Part shown: piece after piece, positions 5,781 to 7,029 of the stretch | Position numbering within the stretch: position 1 is the stretch's first letter | Layout of the letters: each line of letters opens with the position of its first letter | NCBI GenBank assembly: GCA_017457465.1 | Contig: JAFTHJ010000153.1 | Coordinates: 1 to 7,029 of the forward strand | DNA: 7,029 nt | Reading direction: 5' to 3' | Source: Clostridia bacterium | GTDB taxonomy: Bacteria; Bacillota; Clostridia; Oscillospirales; CAG-272 | Notes under the pieces: model-generated | Databases searched by the model: none | The model's input: the letters and a program-made list of their open reading frames with translations, nothing else | What the model was told of the DNA's origin: nothing | Translations under genes and position numbers: made by a program

Positions 5781-5784
5781 TTTT
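5747..5784 (-). terminator. Rho-independent terminator of the tRNA-Arg gene
   Basis: A perfect 13-bp stem, AAAAATCGACAAG (5747-5759) with CTTGTCGATTTTT (5772-5784), encloses a 12-base loop. On the minus strand it comes directly after the tRNA CCA end and finishes with TTTTT. It would also fold in the plus direction. Confidence 0.85.
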
Positions 5785-5860
5785 GGCCTGCCCGACAGGA
5801 TTTGAACCTGCGACCTCGAGAGTCGGAGTCTCGCGCGCTATCCAGCTGTGCCACGGGCAG
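5784..5860 (-). tRNA. tRNA-Arg (anticodon CCG), CCA encoded
   Basis: A complete cloverleaf reads on the minus strand. The acceptor is CTGCCCG/CGGGCAG (7 perfect pairs). The D arm is GCAC...GCGC with one A-C mismatch at 12-23. The anticodon arm is CGAGA-CTCCGAC-TCTCG, with anticodon CCG at 5826-5824, decoding CGG. The variable loop is AGGTC and the T arm is GCAGG-TTCAAAT-CCTGT. Discriminator G73 is at 5787 and CCA at 5786-5784. A20, an arginine identity base in Escherichia coli tRNA-Arg, is present in the D loop. The mature body is 74 bases plus CCA. It is a single-gene unit with its own promoter and terminator. Confidence 0.96.
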
Positions 5861-5874
5861 ATGCTACGGTGAAT

Positions 5875-5903
5875 ATTATATCACGGTACAAGTAATATTT
5901 CAA
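5875..5903 (-). promoter_or_regulatory. Extended -10 promoter of the tRNA-Arg gene
   Basis: On the minus strand TTGAAA (5903-5898, 5 of 6) and TATAAT (5880-5875, perfect) are separated by 17 bases, with TG one base before the -10 (TGATATAAT). Transcription would begin near 5868, about 8 bases before the mature tRNA 5' end. Confidence 0.85.
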
Positions 5904-5980
5904 GGCGAATTTTAAAAATATACAAACATAATTTTTACGAATCGGGAAAAGCTATATACAAAATCAAACGGAGGTTCGAT

Positions 5981-6301
5981 ATGGTAGAGCAGGATACGAT
6001 AAAATTGCTCCGCGAATGTGACGCGGGGGTAAAGATGGGAGTGTCGTCGATAGACGAGGTTCTTGACTTCGTTTATTCCGACAAGCTCAAGAAATATCTG
6101 GTCGAGTGCCGTGACGAGCATAAAAAGCTCGAGGGCGAGATACAGGAGCAGCTTGACAAATACCGTGATGACGGTAAAGAGCCAAACCCTATAGCAAAGG
6201 GTATGTCCTGGATGAAAACCAGCGTAAAACTCGCGATGAATGAGTCGGATCACACGATAGCCGACCTCATCACCGACGGCTGCAATATGGGAGTCAAGTA
6301 G
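5981..6301 (+). CDS. Conserved hypothetical helical protein, cut short by an in-frame amber codon
   Basis: From ATG 5981 (GGAGG at 5970-5974, 6 bases upstream) the frame gives 106 residues to TAG at 6299-6301. The protein is acidic, soluble and mostly helical, with no signal peptide or membrane segment. Recognisable blocks are LLRECDAGVKMGVSSIDEVL, the charged helix RDEHKKLEGEIQEQL, NPIAKGMSWMKTSVKL, and HTIADLITDGCNMGVK. These resemble a small uncharacterised protein common in gut Clostridia, which I recall as about 140-150 residues, probably a helical bundle; its function is unknown. Here the frame continues past the TAG with convincing protein sequence (see next entry), so the family's last helix is missing unless TAG is read through. 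TAG would replace what looks like a serine codon (TCG to TAG is one change). Only a weak promoter is visible (TATATA or TATACA near 5953-5960). It runs divergently from the tRNA gene. Confidence 0.75.
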   Translation: MVEQDTIKLLRECDAGVKMGVSSIDEVLDFVYSDKLKKYLVECRDEHKKLEGEIQEQLDKYRDDGKEPNPIAKGMSWMKTSVKLAMNESDHTIADLITDGCNMGVK

Positions 6302-6415
6302 CTTAACCGTTACCTTAATCAATATAAAGCAGCGGACGAGTTCTCAAAGGATATCACAAAGAGACTAATAAATCTTGAGGAAGAGCTTACGGTTGATATC
6401 CGACAGTTTTTATGA
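6302..6415 (+). pseudogene. In-frame continuation of the 5981 gene past the amber codon
   Basis: Directly after TAG 6299-6301 the same frame stays open for 37 codons (LNRYLNQYKAADEFSKDITK, then RLINLEEELTVDIRQFL) to TGA at 6413-6415. This forms an amphipathic helix of the kind that ends the protein's relatives. A strong terminator begins one base after this TGA, so TGA was the original stop. Read through, the product would be 144 residues. The absence of further stops or frameshifts suggests that the amber codon is recent, is read through, or is a sequencing error. Confidence 0.65.
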
Positions 6416-6416
6416 T

Positions 6417-6451
6417 AAAAATGCCTTGCATTGTATATGCAAGGCATTTTT
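6417..6451 (+). terminator. Rho-independent terminator after the amber-interrupted gene
   Basis: A perfect 15-bp inverted repeat, AAAAATGCCTTGCAT (6417-6431) with ATGCAAGGCATTTTT (6437-6451), has a 5-base TGTAT loop and ends in TTTTT. It lies one base after TGA 6413-6415 and 115 bases after the amber codon. The A-rich left arm could allow reverse use. Confidence 0.9.
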
Positions 6452-6516
6452 GATGAATATTTACTTATTTTACTTAAAAAACATTGATTTTTAATGCAAA
6501 AATATTCGAAATCTAC

Positions 6517-6545
6517 TTTACTTATTGAATTTTGTGTGCTATAAT
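6517..6545 (+). promoter_or_regulatory. Extended -10 promoter of nifJ
   Basis: TTTACT (6517-6522, 4 of 6) and TATAAT (6540-6545, perfect) are 17 bases apart, with TG one base before the -10 (TGCTATAAT). The start would be near 6552, giving a leader of about 65 bases. The surrounding 6452-6600 stretch is very AT-rich and carries a 10-base direct repeat TTTACTTATT (6460-6469 and 6517-6526), the second copy overlapping the -35. Confidence 0.78.
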
Positions 6546-6553
6546 ATCAAGTG

Positions 6554-6571
6554 GTGCATTAGGCACTTTTT
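6554..6571 (+). other. Short hairpin with T run in the nifJ leader
   Basis: GTGC (6554-6557) pairs with GCAC (6563-6566) around ATTAG and is followed by TTTTT (6567-6571). A 4-bp stem is too weak for efficient termination. It may only protect the 5' end of the transcript or be chance. Confidence 0.25.
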
Positions 6572-6616
6572 AAACGTTTTTAAAAATTTATTATAAAAAT
6601 GGAGGAACAAACAAAC

Positions 6617-7029
6617 ATGGCAATTACAAGAAAAAAGATGTCCATGGACGGTAACACAGCCGCCGCGCACGTATCGTACGCGTTTACTGAAGTTGCCGCA
6701 ATTTACCCCATTACACCCTCTTCTGTAATGGCAGAGCTTACTGATGCGTGGTCCGCAACAGGACTTAAGAACATCATGGGCGAAAACGTTAAGGTTATGG
6801 AGATGCAGTCCGAGGCAGGAGCGGCAGGTACCGTTCACGGCTCTCTCGCTGCAGGTGCTCTCACAACTACATACACGGCTTCGCAGGGCCTTCTCCTGAT
6901 GATTCCGAATATGTACAAGATAGCAGGTGAGCTTCTCCCCTGCGTTATTCACGTTTCCGCTCGTTGCGTTGCTTCTCACGCGCTCAACATTTTCGGTGAC
7001 CACTCCGACGTTTACGCGTGTCGTCAGAC
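6617..7029 (+). CDS. nifJ: Pyruvate:ferredoxin oxidoreductase, N-terminal part (runs off the right edge)
   Basis: The visible 137 residues are the start of the thiamine-diphosphate enzyme that converts pyruvate and CoA to acetyl-CoA and CO2 with reduction of ferredoxin, central to anaerobic fermentation. The frame opens MAITRKKMSMDGNTAAAHVS and continues with YPITPSS (30-36, whose Thr33 matches the pyruvate-binding Thr), MQSEAGAAG (63-71, with Glu66 at the thiamine-contacting Glu), TTYTASQGLLLMIPNMYKIA (84-103), SARCVASHALNIFGDHSDV (114-132) and ACRQ. In the single-chain clostridial form the full protein is about 1170-1200 residues, so roughly a tenth is seen. GGAGG at 6601-6605 is 11 bases before ATG 6617, slightly long; no nearer start codon exists. 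A clear promoter lies upstream and no Rex-type operator was found. Whether the gene is single-chain (nifJ/por) or split cannot be decided from the window. Confidence 0.95.
   Translation, partial: MAITRKKMSMDGNTAAAHVSYAFTEVAAIYPITPSSVMAELTDAWSATGLKNIMGENVKVMEMQSEAGAAGTVHGSLAAGALTTTYTASQGLLLMIPNMYKIAGELLPCVIHVSARCVASHALNIFGDHSDVYACRQ

Noticed and set aside
5437..5784. CRISPR array
   Set aside because: The repeats are hairpins of unequal sequence and spacing; there is no constant direct repeat with regular unique spacers.
5912..6322. 136-codon minus-strand frame
   Set aside because: It is the shadow of the conserved helical gene at 5981, which has a good ribosome binding site and a downstream terminator.
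6517..6600. Rex-type redox operator before nifJ
   Set aside because: No TTGTTA-N6-TAACAA-like palindrome with acceptable match was found; the AT-rich semi-palindromes do not fit.
6539..7003. 154-codon minus-strand frame
   Set aside because: It is opposite the unmistakable nifJ start and spans the nifJ promoter and leader.

Overview
The window looks like part of the chromosome of a strictly anaerobic, low-to-mid GC Firmicute, most likely a gut-type clostridium (Oscillospiraceae/Ruminococcaceae-like). The grounds are a pyruvate:ferredoxin oxidoreductase gene, a SleB-domain cell wall hydrolase fused to copper-amine-oxidase-type repeats, strong AGGAGG ribosome binding sites, several TTGAxA-N17-TATAAT promoters, rho-independent terminators after most transcription units, and Clostridia-style dispersed hairpin and GTGAA-rich repeats. 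The placement is inferred from gene content; no species is assigned.

Left part (1-4322, plus strand) is the end of a surface-glycan or capsule-type locus. A DUF1796 papain-like putative cysteine peptidase, cut by the left edge, overlaps by 4 bases (ATGA) a CapG/FnlC-type nucleotide-sugar 2-epimerase. A PF14907-type nucleotidyltransferase follows after a short gap. A perfect hairpin terminator ends this unit. A second, paralogous epimerase of the UDP-GlcNAc 2-epimerase (WecB/MnaA) type follows as a single-gene unit with its own possible promoter. The two epimerases would supply an L-FucNAc-type and a ManNAc-type precursor, the same pair of branches seen in Staphylococcus aureus type 5/8 capsule loci. 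The remaining sugar enzymes and the glycosyltransferases would lie to the left of the window.

Middle part (4328-5903, minus strand) holds a secreted SleB-type hydrolase, convergent with the epimerase and sharing a bidirectional terminator. It starts at TTG behind a perfect Shine-Dalgarno and has a strong extended -10 promoter. About 590 bases without a gene follow, containing an orphan minus-strand terminator, a 102-base element with 10-bp terminal inverted repeats made of small hairpins, and a GTGAA-type inverted repeat with competing hairpins. Next is a complete tRNA-Arg(CCG) with encoded CCA, its own promoter and its own terminator.

Right part (5981-7029, plus strand) begins with a small conserved hypothetical gene. 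Its frame is interrupted by an amber codon at 6299-6301 but stays open for 37 more codons, to a TGA one base before a strong terminator. This is either a recent nonsense mutation, a readthrough site or a sequencing error. The window ends inside nifJ (pyruvate:ferredoxin oxidoreductase), which has a clear promoter and Shine-Dalgarno.

No CRISPR array, transposase, riboswitch or replication origin was recognised. The items most worth following are the amber-interrupted gene, the epimerase/nucleotidyltransferase/DUF1796 module, and the hairpin repeats between 5329 and 5784.
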